From contig JAIWNF010000021.1 in NCBI GenBank assembly GCA_025093555.1, positions 496,001 through 560,000 of the forward strand: a stretch of DNA of 64,000 nucleotides. The letters run 5' to 3'. The notes beneath the pieces were generated by a model. It was not told the origin of the DNA, made no database searches, and saw only the letters and a program-made list of their open reading frames with translations. This DNA is from Circinella umbellata. Taxonomy: Eukaryota > Mucoromycota > Mucoromycetes > Mucorales > Lichtheimiaceae. Positions 1-10,426 of the stretch are shown here, piece after piece. The translations under genes and the position numbers were made by a program. Every line of letters begins with the position of its first letter. Position 1 is the stretch's first letter.

Positions 1-1675
1 CTTGGGTAGCGGTGGCGGTTGTTGTGGTTGAGGATATCCATAGTAATAAAAATGAGGCGGCCGATTTTCCATTAATTGCTGCTGATGCTGCTGTTGTTGT
101 TGTTGATGATGGTAAACAGCTGACCAAGGACGAACGTGATCCATTGATAATAGGTGATAAAAATAATACGCAGCAGCAGCAGGATGGAGCTGAGGATTAT
201 GAAGAGGATGATGGCGATGGAGAGAATGACGTTGATGTTGATGTTGACGTTGTCGTTGTTGTTGATGTATATAATGTCTCCGCCTTGGTTGACTTATTTC
301 TTCTTGGCTCTCATCTTGTTCTTCTTCGTCGTCTTCGTCTTCCTCGGAAACATACCCTGAACTTTTATTATTATCATCATATTCTTCTTCTTCAGAATAA
401 TAACTGCAGTTTTCTTCATTCTCTTCCTCCTGTTCCTGTTCCTCATTGTAATATGTTTCAGGTACACAATATTGTCGTTGCCATGCATAATTTTGATTGG
501 TCCGTTGTGGATTCGTTTCTTCATTTTGAATATCGGATGTTTCACTTGGTTCATCGCAAAAAGCCTCATCAATAATATGACGTTGTTGTTGTTGGTGCGG
601 TTGAGATTGTTGTTGTTGGTAAGCTTCTAATTGTAATTGTTTTAATTGTGTACGAGTTTCTTGTAATTTCTTCATCATCCATTCTTCCCGTATTCTATGT
701 TCTTTTTCTCGTTGGGCCCATATTTCCTGCTCTTGGTGGTAAGATCGTAGTTTGTCATACAAAACACTAATTTCGGAACGACTCCTTCGGTGATGCCGCT
801 GTTCTTCTGTTACGTTTTTTTTTTTAAAAAAAAAGATTAATATTCTGTTTCGCCATATACAAAACACACGCAAAAAAACAATACCACCTAACTTAATTTT
901 CTGTTTATGCTTTTTAAATTTTCTTACCTGATTGATTCGGTGCTGATGGAGCTGGAGGCGGCGGCACTAAGAATTCATAAGGCGCGCTTGCGCGTGACAA
1001 CGGGTCAACATCTCGTGAATACCCAGCTGGGTGTTGTTCGTCGTCTTCTTCTTTCAGAGTTTTATCAGCCCAAGGATTATTTGATTGCAACAAAATTTGT
1101 TTCGTTTGCGGTACGGCCATTTTAGGTGTAGGCATTATAAGTGCAGGTGGTGAAGATGAAGATGGTAAAGGGTGCTGATGTCCGTTATTATTTTTATTAT
1201 TGCTATTATTATTGTTATACACAGTAACGCCAACAGCTTTGGGTTTTTTGTCTTTTTGTGATTCTTGATGTTGAAAAATCTGATGTGATGATGAAGGTAT
1301 TGCGACAGCTGTAGTAGTACTAGTAGTAGCGATAGAAGCAGCAGTTACAGCTCTTGAAGAAGAAAGATGATTATTTGTTGCTGGAGAAAATGAATGAAGT
1401 GAAGCTCTTCGTGGACATAGAGAGGGTCGCTGTTGTCGTTTTTGGGATGAAGATGACTCAACTGGAGACAACAGATCTGGACTTGAAGCGTTTGAGATAT
1501 GTGGATAACCAACGATATCCAATAAATCTGTGGGTGATTTGGCTCGAGACTTTAAGTTAATGACGAATTCTTGAGATAGAATAGCATCCAAGTGATACCT
1601 GGACGAAAATTGTTTAGAGGAAGGTGGTTCACGTCGTAATTTACGCTTATTTTTAAAAAGTTTAGGCAGAGGCAT
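1..1675 (-). CDS. Gln/His-rich coiled-coil protein, C-terminus beyond the left edge
   Basis: Unrecognised protein, incomplete at the left edge. The start is the ATG at 1675-1673. Exon 1 is 1675-928 and exon 2 is 806 to at least 1; the intron 927-807 has a GTAAGA donor and a CAG acceptor, and the frame stays open to base 1. Exon 1 (about 249 residues) has a basic N-terminus (MPLPKLFKNKRKLRR) followed by Ser/Pro/Asn-rich low-complexity sequence. Exon 2 opens with about 60 residues of charged, heptad-like sequence (YDKLRSYHQEQEIWAQREKE), probably a coiled coil. It continues into polyglutamine, an acidic Glu/Asp tract, and repeated His/Gln/Tyr stretches. No enzyme motif is visible. Trinucleotide-repeat coding (CAA, CAT, GAA) explains the long open frames on the opposite strand. 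A scaffold or regulatory role is possible but is only a guess from composition. Confidence 0.65.
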
Positions 1676-2640
1676 CCAAAGTATAAGAGATAGAAAAGAA
1701 AAGAAAAAAAAAGTAATAAAAAAAGAGACCGTTACACCTTTTTCCCCTTCCTTTTTTTTCTAAACTCTCCGGCGACAAAATAAAATAAAATGTAAACAAA
1801 GGATTGAATTGGGATGCAGGTGATCTCATACATATTTTTTTGCCATGTGAAATACCTTTTTTTTGTTTATTCTCTTCATGTCGTGTCAAACACAAACTTA
1901 TCCAGTTACATGCTGTTTAACTGGTTATATTTGATTTTACTGCGGTTGTTTGTTTATATTATCTACTTTATCATAACGACTATATTATCATTATGTCAAT
2001 GACGAAATTAACACTATTGTAGTAAATCAAAAAAGACAAGCATCGGAAAAACTTTTAGATGCGTAAAAACTATATCAGGTATAAATGGCGTTGTACAATG
2101 CCTCCACTCCCAAAGTTCGTAAACTTACAAATGAAATTCGTTTTGTTCTCCGCCCAATGTAATTTCCAGAGTTCGTTTTGCTATGTCCAAAGTTCGTGTT
2201 TGTATCAAGTTAATTTCCATTTTTTTGTTATTACCAAAGTTTGATTTGAGAGATTTTTTTACATTTCTGATAACTATTTGGTCATAAGAGCATTATTGAA
2301 TGGTTTTTCATGTAGCTGTAAAAGTAGAATAAACAAAAACTAGCTTAATACAAACACGAACTTTGGACAAGCTAAAAAATCCGCTGAATATTGTAGGATC
2401 ACCCAAATTGTCTTGAATCTTCCTAAGATTGTTTTTATGTTGGGGATAACTCCAACAATTCATCATCTATAACTAACCGCGAGGGGGGGGGTTATACTGT
2501 CAGATATGTAAAGTAAAATAGTGATCATGTATTATAATTAATGGTTTTGTGTAAGAGAAAACTATGGTGTTTACAGTCTGCTAAAATAGGTGTGATGAAT
2601 TCAAGTAATAAGTGCATATACTGTGATCTTTCTTCTAAAG
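1676..2640. other. Intergenic, AT-rich, with a short inverted repeat
   Basis: I see no gene here. The stretch contains several copies of a CCAAAGTTCGT-like word (near 2110, 2167, 2187 and 2235) and the inverted repeat annotated separately. Confidence 0.6.
2184..2369. repeat. MITE-like element with 29-bp near-perfect inverted repeats
   Basis: The 29 bases at 2184-2212 (core CCAAAGTTCGTGTTTGTAT) recur as their reverse complement at 2341-2369, with two mismatches by eye. The whole unit is 186 bp, AT-rich and non-coding. Further partial copies of the AAGTTCGT word lie just to the left, so the element may be larger or nested. Size, inverted ends and lack of coding capacity suggest a miniature inverted-repeat element, but I see no clear target-site duplication. 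Confidence 0.45.
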
Positions 2641-3480
2641 AGCTGAACTCAGTGGCTTCAAAACTCTTGCAGCCTGTCGCACCATATTAGGAGTCGACCC
2701 CATAATGTGGCTCCCAATGACAAAGAAGGAGAGAAGCCGTTGAATACGTTAAGAATCGGCTGGCTTCCTGGTGGCAACCCGGAAACGTGCATGACTTGTT
2801 TATCATTGCAGTTCACCAAACAACATTCAATAAAATGCCTTCAAATGCATAAGCGTCTTAAATTACACACTACCAAAACCGACGATCCACTCTCTTATCT
2901 TCTTAATCGTATGCCAAAAAGTAAACCATCTTCTGCATCAAGGGTCCAACGATTAAAAGTTTATGGCCTGTCGTATGTACAATCTTGGCCGAATTAGATG
3001 CTCATCACATCCAGCCTCCACGCAACAGCAATATCAAGATGATAATCCTGGACAAGCATTACTAACATAGATTGATCCTCCTTCCCCTGAGCTTTCTTGG
3101 TATCATAAGAAACTTAAAACCGACATCATTTACAGAATACACTTACCCATCACTTACTACTAATAGTAATAATATTTTTTTAAAAAAAACTTCTCCCTTC
3201 CCCCACATAAGAACGCGCCTACCAGTAGCAATCCATTAACATCGTTTTTTTTTCTGTACTTACTCAGCCCCTCTCCACTACCTCTTACTTTATTCCTTTG
3301 TCTTTTTCCCTGCCATCCCATCAGGGTTTTTATTTTTTTTCTTTACATACATGTATGAGCTGTCTCAAACAAATATGCCAAACCTGGCGCTGTGTTTAAC
3401 AGAAGACATTGAATAGAGTAACAGATTTTCACCGTATTTATATATATAATATTAAACGACGATTATTATGAAGCCGTTGT
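2641..3480 (+). pseudogene. 3' end of a non-LTR (LINE-type) retrotransposon, frameshifted
   Basis: The translation has the hallmark of the C-terminus of a non-LTR reverse-transcriptase polyprotein: a GWLPGG block, then a Cys-X2-Cys-X8-His-X3-Cys zinc-knuckle-like motif (CMTCLSLQFTKQHSIKC, about 2788-2838), then a DPLSYLLNRMP block. The conserved reading switches frames. The stretch with VDPIMWLPM (about 2690-2720) hits stops TGA and TAA before GWLPGG, which is in another frame. After about 2960 the likely continuation WPVVCTILAELD is in a third frame and ends near 3069. No upstream reverse-transcriptase or endonuclease domain is present, so this is a 5'-truncated dead copy. Bases 3070-3480 look like its 3' untranslated tail. 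Family assignment rests on motif memory, not a search. Confidence 0.6.
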
Positions 3481-3495
3481 ACCTTGGATACAGCA

Positions 3496-3787
3496 CACAG
3501 TGATGACTAGCTCCAGATAATCTACTTTTTCTAAACTGTTTCATTCTATGTAGTTTGAATTTTTATACATCCCAACATCCAACAATAACATCACCTAATA
3601 TGATGGTGCTTACCCTAAGTACCTCAATTCGATATTCAAATATAAATTATATATAATAACAACAACAACAACCTAGTAAAAAAACAAAAGAAGAAACTCC
3701 CCATAGTGCCCAAATTGTCGTTCAGACATTTACCTTGGTAGAAGAGGTGAAACTTACTTCTTTTTTTTTTTGGTTACCCATACACAT
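3496..3787 (+). repeat. Left copy of the ~290-bp inverted repeat
   Basis: Matches the reverse complement of 9131-9425 over its whole length with small indels and roughly 88-90 percent identity by eye. Well-conserved landmarks are TTTCATTCTATGTAGTTTGA, CATCACCTAATATGATGG and GAAACTCCCCATAGTG, and the inner end is GGTTACCCA. It contains a short CAA tract and an A-rich run that vary between the copies. There is no coding potential. Confidence 0.85.
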
Positions 3788-4082
3788 GATACCGCGCTGA
3801 AATTACAATGCCAATGTTGGCTTACAGCTGTAGTTATGGTATCATCGTTGACATGCAACCAATTAGAACAAATGGAAAACAAACATATATGTAGATATAT
3901 GTAGTCTTTCAAATTTATATAAAAGAAAAAAATAAACGACTTATGTTAGTATGTGAACTACAGAATGTGAAAAAAAATAAAGAGGTTAAAATGAAATGTA
4001 TAAAGCTAAATATGGCGAGGGGACGTGTTTTTTTAACGACGGCTACGGTAACTTAAGTTCAAGCATAGTGAATTTACAAATA

Positions 4083-5210
4083 TCAGGTGGTACGTATAAA
4101 AGATTGTTTTTTCTTTTTGAGCTCATAATAGGTCGACTTAAGACTATCCTTGTTTCTGTAATTTTGTAAATATCCTTGTTTTTTGCCTTCTGAAAAACAT
4201 TCAGCCCAACTAATTCTATTGTGCGTTTTCAGCCAATCTTCAACAAACTCGTCAATAAATTGCATATCTGATTTTACTTGTTCTGGCTCGATTGCCCGTA
4301 ACACTTGAATCGGCTCTCTTCCAGTACTTGCTTTCACTCCTTCTGGCAATTCTGGTGGCTCAGGCATTGATGTATCTTCAGAGGATTGAATTTTATATTT
4401 TTGAGAGCATGTTTCGGAGTACAATACTCCAGCACTTGCGTACGCACGGGCTCGTTTGTAGCCTCCTTCGCTATCTTCATCCAAGGCATCTAAAATTCGT
4501 TTAAATTGATTTTTCGTTTCTGTACAAACATCGACTAAAACATCTACAGTCTCCTGATGCTGACTAACTTGGTGATCTAATGCATCCTTTGCAAGCGAAT
4601 ATAAAAATTTAACTGTAGGATCATGTTGGAATTCAAGGCTCTGTAAAGAACATGCTTGCTTTTGGAATACATATTGCAATGCAACCAACGGGTGTAGTTG
4701 TTTATTTGGGTCGTTAAGCTCGGCTTGAATTGTTATTGGTGCAAGTATAAAATGATTTTTTGCCCAGTATTTGCTTGGTAAAACTTTTAGAAACGACGCT
4801 ACCTCACTATTTTCAAAGTCGTTTGCTAACTCTGTTCTTACTGTTTCAACGCATAAAGTTAAGACAACTGGATCAATGTCACCCTGTTGGTTATAGACAT
4901 GGCTACAGTATTGTTGTAGTCGACGAATAAATGAATTGTCGACTGTATTCTGTACTTCGACGATAACAGGTGGCATATCTGAACTTGGCTTAACTGGGAT
5001 GTATAAAATATTAGTTCTCTTGCCATCGAGCCATTCTCTTCCTTGTTGTACGTACTGGTCTTTGGCGTGGTCTCCTAAAATAATATTTTTGGTCTGTCAG
5101 TAGACATCACTGTGAATCCTCCATATTAACTAGTCAAAACGCAACTCACCTACAACTCCTGCCAGAACTATATTCATGACCTCTTTGTTTTCTAATATGC
5201 GTTTCGACAT
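4083..5210 (-). CDS. PD-(D/E)XK nuclease-like (Rpn/transposase-type) protein
   Basis: Two-exon model: 5210-5150 and 5074-4083, with intron 5149-5075 (GTGAGT donor, TTTTAG acceptor), giving 350 residues. The start at the ATG 5210 (MSKRILENKE) is uncertain, because the frame is open further upstream through an LVIDHKPGTDL stretch and an A/T homopolymer, so an earlier exon is possible. The core looks like the PD-(D/E)XK fold of Rpn-type nucleases: KRTNILYIPV (about 39-48), then PPVIVEVQ (55-62) with the E-x-Q pair, then a helix FIRRLQQYC. In related families the residue at position 42 is normally the metal-binding Asp; here it is Asn, if my alignment is right. The C-terminal ~65 residues (DWLKTHNRISWAECF... 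SLKSTYYELKKKK) look like a small helical, Myb-like DNA-binding domain. It lies inside the inverted-repeat block, divergent from the transposase relic. Confidence 0.55.
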
Positions 5211-5346
5211 CAAGTCTGTTCCAGGTTTGTGATCAATAACTAGATGAAAAGATCGTAATCTTATCAAAAAAAAAAAAAAAAAAGTGAAGGAAAAGAGGCT
5301 TTCGAAAGGCCAACCCCAAGGTGGGAGTCACCCGATTTTGAACCTT

Positions 5347-5354
5347 TATAAATA
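5347..5354 (+). promoter_or_regulatory. Possible TATA box for the DDE transposase gene
   Basis: TATAAATA lies about 190 bp upstream of the probable original ATG at 5547, in the spacer shared with the divergent nuclease-like gene. In DNA this AT-rich it may be chance. Confidence 0.2.
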
Positions 5355-5546
5355 TTTATCTACACACGTGATTAACGCGAGACATAGTGCTTATTGCGGA
5401 GCTATTAACAGTCAAAGTTAGAGTGTTTTACCATTTTAAGCAGGGACGCGAACATTTTTGCATTTGAGTTTTACACCATTTCACTTAAATTAAATTCAAT
5501 CTCGATTATATATTCTTACATCAATAAAATTACACACTTAATTTCA

Positions 5547-7354
5547 ATGGCAAGACCACAAAGAAGATCCACCATTGGTAAATCCAATTATACCAGAGGG
5601 AAAAAAGCAAAACTTGAACACGTATAAACTGAACAAGAACGCACTATGCAACCTTTTGAGTCTGATGTTCAAGATAAGGAACAAGTCATCAGCGATGAAG
5701 ATATTACAGACGATGAAGAAATAGACGAAAATGAGTTTGACTTTTCAGAGACTGAAGTAGTCAATGTTCAAACACGCTTAATTACCTTTATTGCTTGGAC
5801 TCCAGGTTCTGACCAAAAAGGACGTCCAGCATTTTACCGCAAAAAAGACCCACATACAGTTGCACGCCATGAAAAGAAGCAAATCGAAAAGGCTACTGGC
5901 TCCCGTCGCATTGATGAAATGTTTGGACACCAAAAAGACACTGTCAAGGTAGCAACAAAAACGAAAGAACAACGACAGCTGGATGATATGAAAGAATGCG
6001 CAACTGCCCTTGCAAAGTATGCTGATCCTTATAAAAAGTTTGATAATATAAGCGTCTTGCAAAGAGTACGTCTTTCTACTCTTTATCATTTTTTTACAAA
6101 AGTCTTGAATGGAGTTGGAAAGACGGAAGCTTCAGAACAACTAAGCATAGACATGTGGCAGCGGAAAGAGCGATTTGCTCGACGTATACGTGAATGGGCC
6201 AATGAATACATTGATACAAAAGCATTGACTCCACCAAAAAGAAATATTCACGTCAAAACAGCATCGGTACTCCGGGATGAGCATTTGAAAGAAAAATGTG
6301 TTCATTTTATTCGATCAGTTAGACCAGAATCAAGAACTATTCGACTTCTAAGAAAGTTCATTGAAACAGATCTTATAATTGATGAAAAAGAACTGAACAA
6401 GCGCGTCGAATCAATCTCAGAATCCACTGTTCGACGATATTTGAAAATATGGGGCTTTAAACTTCGAAGCAAAGTTGATTCAATTTATATTGATGGACAT
6501 GAACGACCAGATGTTGTCGAGTGCCGCAAAGGGTGGGCTAATAGAATGCTTGCTTATAAAAAAACAATGGTGCGATACAACGAATATGATGAGGCCCAAG
6601 AGCCTCTGAGGATGGAAATTTGGGTACATTTAAAATAATAAAAGAACCATCAGATGTTGAATGCGTATAATTAAAAGAAAATTTACTAATTGTATTACAT
6701 TAATTACATATAATTATAAGGATCGGCCAAAAGTGCTTGTAACCCATGATGAAACATATTTTTATACCAATGATAGCAAACGAATGTTGTACCTTGCAAC
6801 CGATGAAACGATCATTCGTAAGAAAGGTGAAGGCCGTGCTATTATGCTCAGTGCATTTGGATGCTCATCGAATGAACATGGGACCTGGTGGAAAACAGAT
6901 CATCTCACGCGATAGTGGCTACTATAACCAGAATCGTCAACGGATTGCTCAATCCATGGCTGGTGCTAATGGTGTACCTCGTGGCCTACGAGTAGTGCTG
7001 AGTGAAGGAGGTCTATGGCCAGCTCAAGGTTTGAACCGTTATTGTAAAAGACAGAGTACCATTAATTGCTGTGCTGTTCATCTTATGGAATCACAGCCTG
7101 ATTTTAAGAGTCAGAAGTCGCTCTTGGAAGAAATATGTGCTAATAATCATATGATCTTTGAGCTTTATCCAAATTATCACTGTGAATGCAATTGGATCGA
7201 AAGGGTATGGGCTGAAATGAAAAAGATTGCAAGGGAAGAATGCGATTATTCTTTCAAGTCATTACAAGATCGTATCAAAGACCTACCTAAGAGAATTCCA
7301 ATCCAGCATATCATATTTGACTCCGCTGTCTTCTGGCGTGGACACAATAACTAG
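5547..7354 (+). pseudogene. DDE transposase pseudogene (IS630/Tc1-like fungal clade)
   Basis: The original start was probably the ATG at 5547 (MARPQRRSTIGKSNY), but an in-frame TAA at 5625-5627 interrupts it; the frame resumes and is open to 6623. A 97-bp intron (6624-6720, GTACAT donor, AAG acceptor) restores frame into DRPKVLVTHDETYFY. This carries the first catalytic Asp (codon 6748-6750), followed by KKGEGRAIMLSAF. At about 6858-6872 the reading jumps to another frame at GPGGKQ. It then runs through GVPRGLRVVLSEGGLWP to YPNYHCECNWIERVW, the usual third acidic motif (Glu at 7199-7201). The NRDGY...FDNATNH-type segment that supplies the second catalytic Asp is absent. Relative to intact members of this family about 70-80 residues are missing, together with a frameshift. 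The copy cannot encode an active enzyme. The N-terminal ~190 residues are acidic then basic. Confidence 0.75.
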
Positions 7355-7450
7355 CCAAGTATCAGAACCGTACGGATACTCTCATTTTCATCGTTGTTCA
7401 TATTGTTAATATGCTTTAACTGGTAAATTAATATACTTTTTTTAATATAG

Positions 7451-7610
7451 TGAACTTGCTACGAATAATGGAAGAGTCGCAAAACGACGACAATTAGGAG
7501 CTCGACGAGGTGTATTAAATGAATTTAATCGAGATGATACTGGAAGTCAGAATACCCAACGAAATAACAATCCACCACGACGCAGCTCTCGTAGACAAAC
7601 AACTCAATAA
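7451..7610 (+). other. Possible last exon of the transposase gene
   Basis: After a TTTAATATAG acceptor the DNA is open for 52 codons to a TAA at 7608-7610. It encodes a very basic Arg/Asn-rich tail (ELATNNGRVAKRRQLGARRG at its start). The position after the transposase suggests a C-terminal exon, but I do not recognise the tail and cannot place the matching donor, so the link is weak. Confidence 0.25.
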
Positions 7611-9130
7611 TACCAGCTTTCGATTAACAAATTGCATATCAAATACCATACAGCACAAGAAAAATAATAATGAGAATACATGATTACCATCCAAATAATA
7701 ACATATCACCCTAAAATACAAATTGGAATAGTTTTTATTATCGACTTTAGTGTAGTTTTCAAATAGCAAATGTAAATAAAAATAAAATAAACGGCTGTAG
7801 GTTGTGTAAAAACAAAATACCATATGATACAATGATACGTTTCGGTCGTATCGTGTTAAAAAAATGAATAAAAAGTAATATAATTCCGAGTATATGACTC
7901 AAGGAAAAGGATAAGTTAAAATAAATAATTTATAAAAATAAAAGAGTTTGGTTAATTTAAGAACCAACAAAATAAATCAATCCCGATTGTATGTAGGGTG
8001 AAAATAGAAAATAATGATGAGTGAACCAAGTAGTTTATTATATATTAATAGAACTTTGTAAACTTAGTATAACTAAAGATTTAACTGAGGAAGAAAGATG
8101 TCTTATTTATACTAATTTCTATCTATCTATCCTAAGTTGATAATTGGCTGAAATCTTGAGTATTAGTAACTTGCACTTGTAACAGTTACTTGCAAGTGTT
8201 GCAATTACTTGTAAATGTTGCAATTACTTGTACGTGTGCCCCTTACTGGTTTAGGTAACATTCACAAGTACGTGTAGCAATTATCTTGGTTATCTTTAAC
8301 AGTTGGTACGGTCTAATGGAACACGATTTTCATGATAAATACTTCTTTATTTGTTGATTAATTATAATAATGAGATAATATATATAATAATAAAATTAAT
8401 AAAAGTAAGGGAAAAAAAGGGTAACAACAAATACTAAAATGCACGGAACTCTTATAAAATTCCATGAAAATCTGTGATTATTCCAGGATTATGAAGAACT
8501 ATGAAATGCAAGTTTTCATGGACTTTTATTACACTATCATTCATGGACCTTTATAGATGTTCATCAATTATAATGGATAATTTTGCCGAGGTGGTCATCC
8601 ACTGGAGTTTCTAATACAAGACCACTATATACATAAAATAAAAAAAATTATTATATATTTCTTTTAGTTTAACTGAAGAGTAACTCTATCTAAATTTTCA
8701 TAATATGATATTTAATCAAAGATTAATTGTTAATGTACCTATAAAAAATTTTAGCTTGACAAGTTCTAGAGGCAGAGACGGAAATTTTAGCCAATTTGAA
8801 TTATAATAAATACGATAACAATGATAATAGTCTTATGTAACATTAAGTAAAACAACGTATTATCTTATAATAAACCATATTACTGAAATGTATATGAATT
8901 TGTAAAAAACATTATTATTTTTTAGCTTTGTTTGGTGCAATAAGAATAGGTTGTATTTGATAATGTAATGACACGTTATTTTTAGTTTTTCTTGGTGTTG
9001 GTATATAACGGGAATTTATGATTATTTTTGGTTTGGTAACGCATGGTTTTTTTAGGTGAGTTCTAGTTTCGTAAATTGTTCAATAATACGCACTTTTCAC
9101 TAAACTAAACTTTACTAAGAACTATATAAA
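7611..9130. other. AT-rich interior of the candidate element, no gene seen
   Basis: No open frame with coding character on either strand. It contains the tandem repeat at 8182-8236 and otherwise only AT-rich sequence before the right inverted repeat. Confidence 0.5.
8182..8236 (+). repeat. Three imperfect ~19-bp tandem repeats
   Basis: Units of the type TTGCAATTACTTGTAAATG occur head to tail about three times, with partial copies of ACTTGTACGTG on the opposite strand shortly after (about 8270). They lie in the non-coding right half of the candidate element. Clustered repeats inside a transposon end can be transposase binding sites, but that is only a suggestion here. Confidence 0.45.
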
Positions 9131-9425
9131 ATGACGTGTGGGTAACCAAAAAATAAATAAATATCACCTCTTCTACCAAGGTAAATGTCTGAACGACAAT
9201 TTGAGCACTATGGGGAGTTTCTTCGTTGTTTTTTTTTACTACTGTAGGTTGTTGTTGTTGTCAGTATATATAATTTATATTTGAAGATCGAATAGAGGTA
9301 ATTAGGGTAAGCGCCATCATATTAGGTGATGCTATTGCTGGATTTTGGGATGTATAAAAATTCAAACTACATAGAATGAAACAGTATATAGGAAAGTAGA
9401 TTATTTGGAGTTGGTCATCACTGTG
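9131..9425 (-). repeat. Right copy of the ~290-bp inverted repeat
   Basis: Reverse complement of the left copy at 3496-3787. Differences are single-base substitutions plus small indels in the A-rich and CAA tracts, which indicates that the copies have diverged since they were identical. Confidence 0.85.
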
Positions 9426-10426
9426 CAATGGTTATAATAATACATCACTCTGAGCTTGTGATGGATTAATAAAAATTGGTGAATGAGCAATAGCCATTGT
9501 TTTCTAAAGTGGCCCAAGTGTAAAATATTTTCTTTAATCCATTTCTTGCATTTCAATTGTCATCTACAATGTTGTGTTTGGCTTATTCCATTTATGCAGG
9601 TGTTCTGGTTATTTATAATAAAATTCCTCCAGTCAACTACATAATGGAATTCCACTTAATAGCAAACCTCTGCCAATTAGTTTATGCTTTTATCTCCTTT
9701 ACTTTAATAGAAGCTTAAAATTCTTTTTCAAGACTGTTGAATAACTCCTATGTGAATAGGTAGAGAATCACAAATAAGAATTGATGTCGTTTTTGAATGT
9801 GTATGGGATTTATGGTGAAGCACGTTTACGTAATAATAGCTGGGCTGTGTTTGTGTTATTGCTGTTGCTATTGTTACCTATTATCGGCGCTAACAATCTT
9901 TATTTCGTAGCCTTTAATGAATCTTAGTGAAACTAAGTGTTGAGTAGTTGTAGGTTTCGTTGAAATTATCGGTGGATTATGTTGGAGGCAAAAAAAACTG
10001 GTAAAAGTTTAACAGAAAATAATAATAAATAGACCATGTATATTTTAATGGGTATCTAAAAACATCATTCATACTATATAGTTAATTTTTCTTGGGGAGC
10101 TTTTATTATACTACCAACTACTAAAGAAAATGTACATGAGTACCATAGATACACTCAATGTTGACTATAGTAGAACTATGTAAATTCCATTGACCTTTAA
10201 AAATAGATTAGATATCTGCTGTCTTCTAAACAAACTCTTCTGTGTAATTTCTTTATCACAGAACGCCAATAAAGCCGAAAACTTCGAAAACTTGAATTGT
10301 GCGCCCCTAAACCTCAAATTTTATTGGCCAGATATTTGGTCTACCAGTAAATACCGCTATTCCCTCATTTGACTTCGGCATTTTGGTCTTTATTTTTTCC
10401 CCTGAATTTCTTTGATCTATAATAAT

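Larger units (their letters stand above)
3496..9425. mobile_element. Candidate 5.9-kb mobile element bounded by ~290-bp inverted repeats
   Basis: The block between 3496 and 9425 begins and ends with inverted copies of the same ~290-bp sequence. Inside lie a PD-(D/E)XK-like gene on the minus strand (4083-5210) and a DDE transposase pseudogene on the plus strand (from 5547), divergent from a shared ~336-bp spacer. About 1.5 kb of AT-rich DNA without a recognisable gene follows the transposase. The tips read CACAGTGATGAC on the left and the complement on the right. I find no convincing target-site duplication: only a CA dinucleotide abuts both tips. Alternative explanation: two independent copies of a dispersed repeat that landed in opposite orientation around an unrelated transposon. 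The left tip abuts the tail of the LINE fragment. Confidence 0.45.

Noticed and set aside
12..575. 187-codon plus-strand open frame rich in Val and Asp
   Set aside because: It is the complement of the Gln/His/Asn-repeat coding of the minus-strand gene and starts with GTG, not ATG.
1676..1895. Minus-strand frame upstream of the left-edge gene
   Set aside because: It is the 5' leader side of that gene, of low complexity and not needed for its start; no conserved content.
5285..5345. tRNA-like word (GGTTCAAAATC on the minus strand) in the divergent spacer
   Set aside because: The T-loop-like word lacks a flanking stem, and no A box or anticodon arm can be drawn around it.
8570..8630. GCCGAGGTGGTC stretch resembling a tRNA A box
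   Set aside because: No matching B box or acceptor stem follows at tRNA distance.
10190..10372. 60-codon frame before the small ORF remnant
   Set aside because: No ATG-supported start, no family motif and AT-driven composition.
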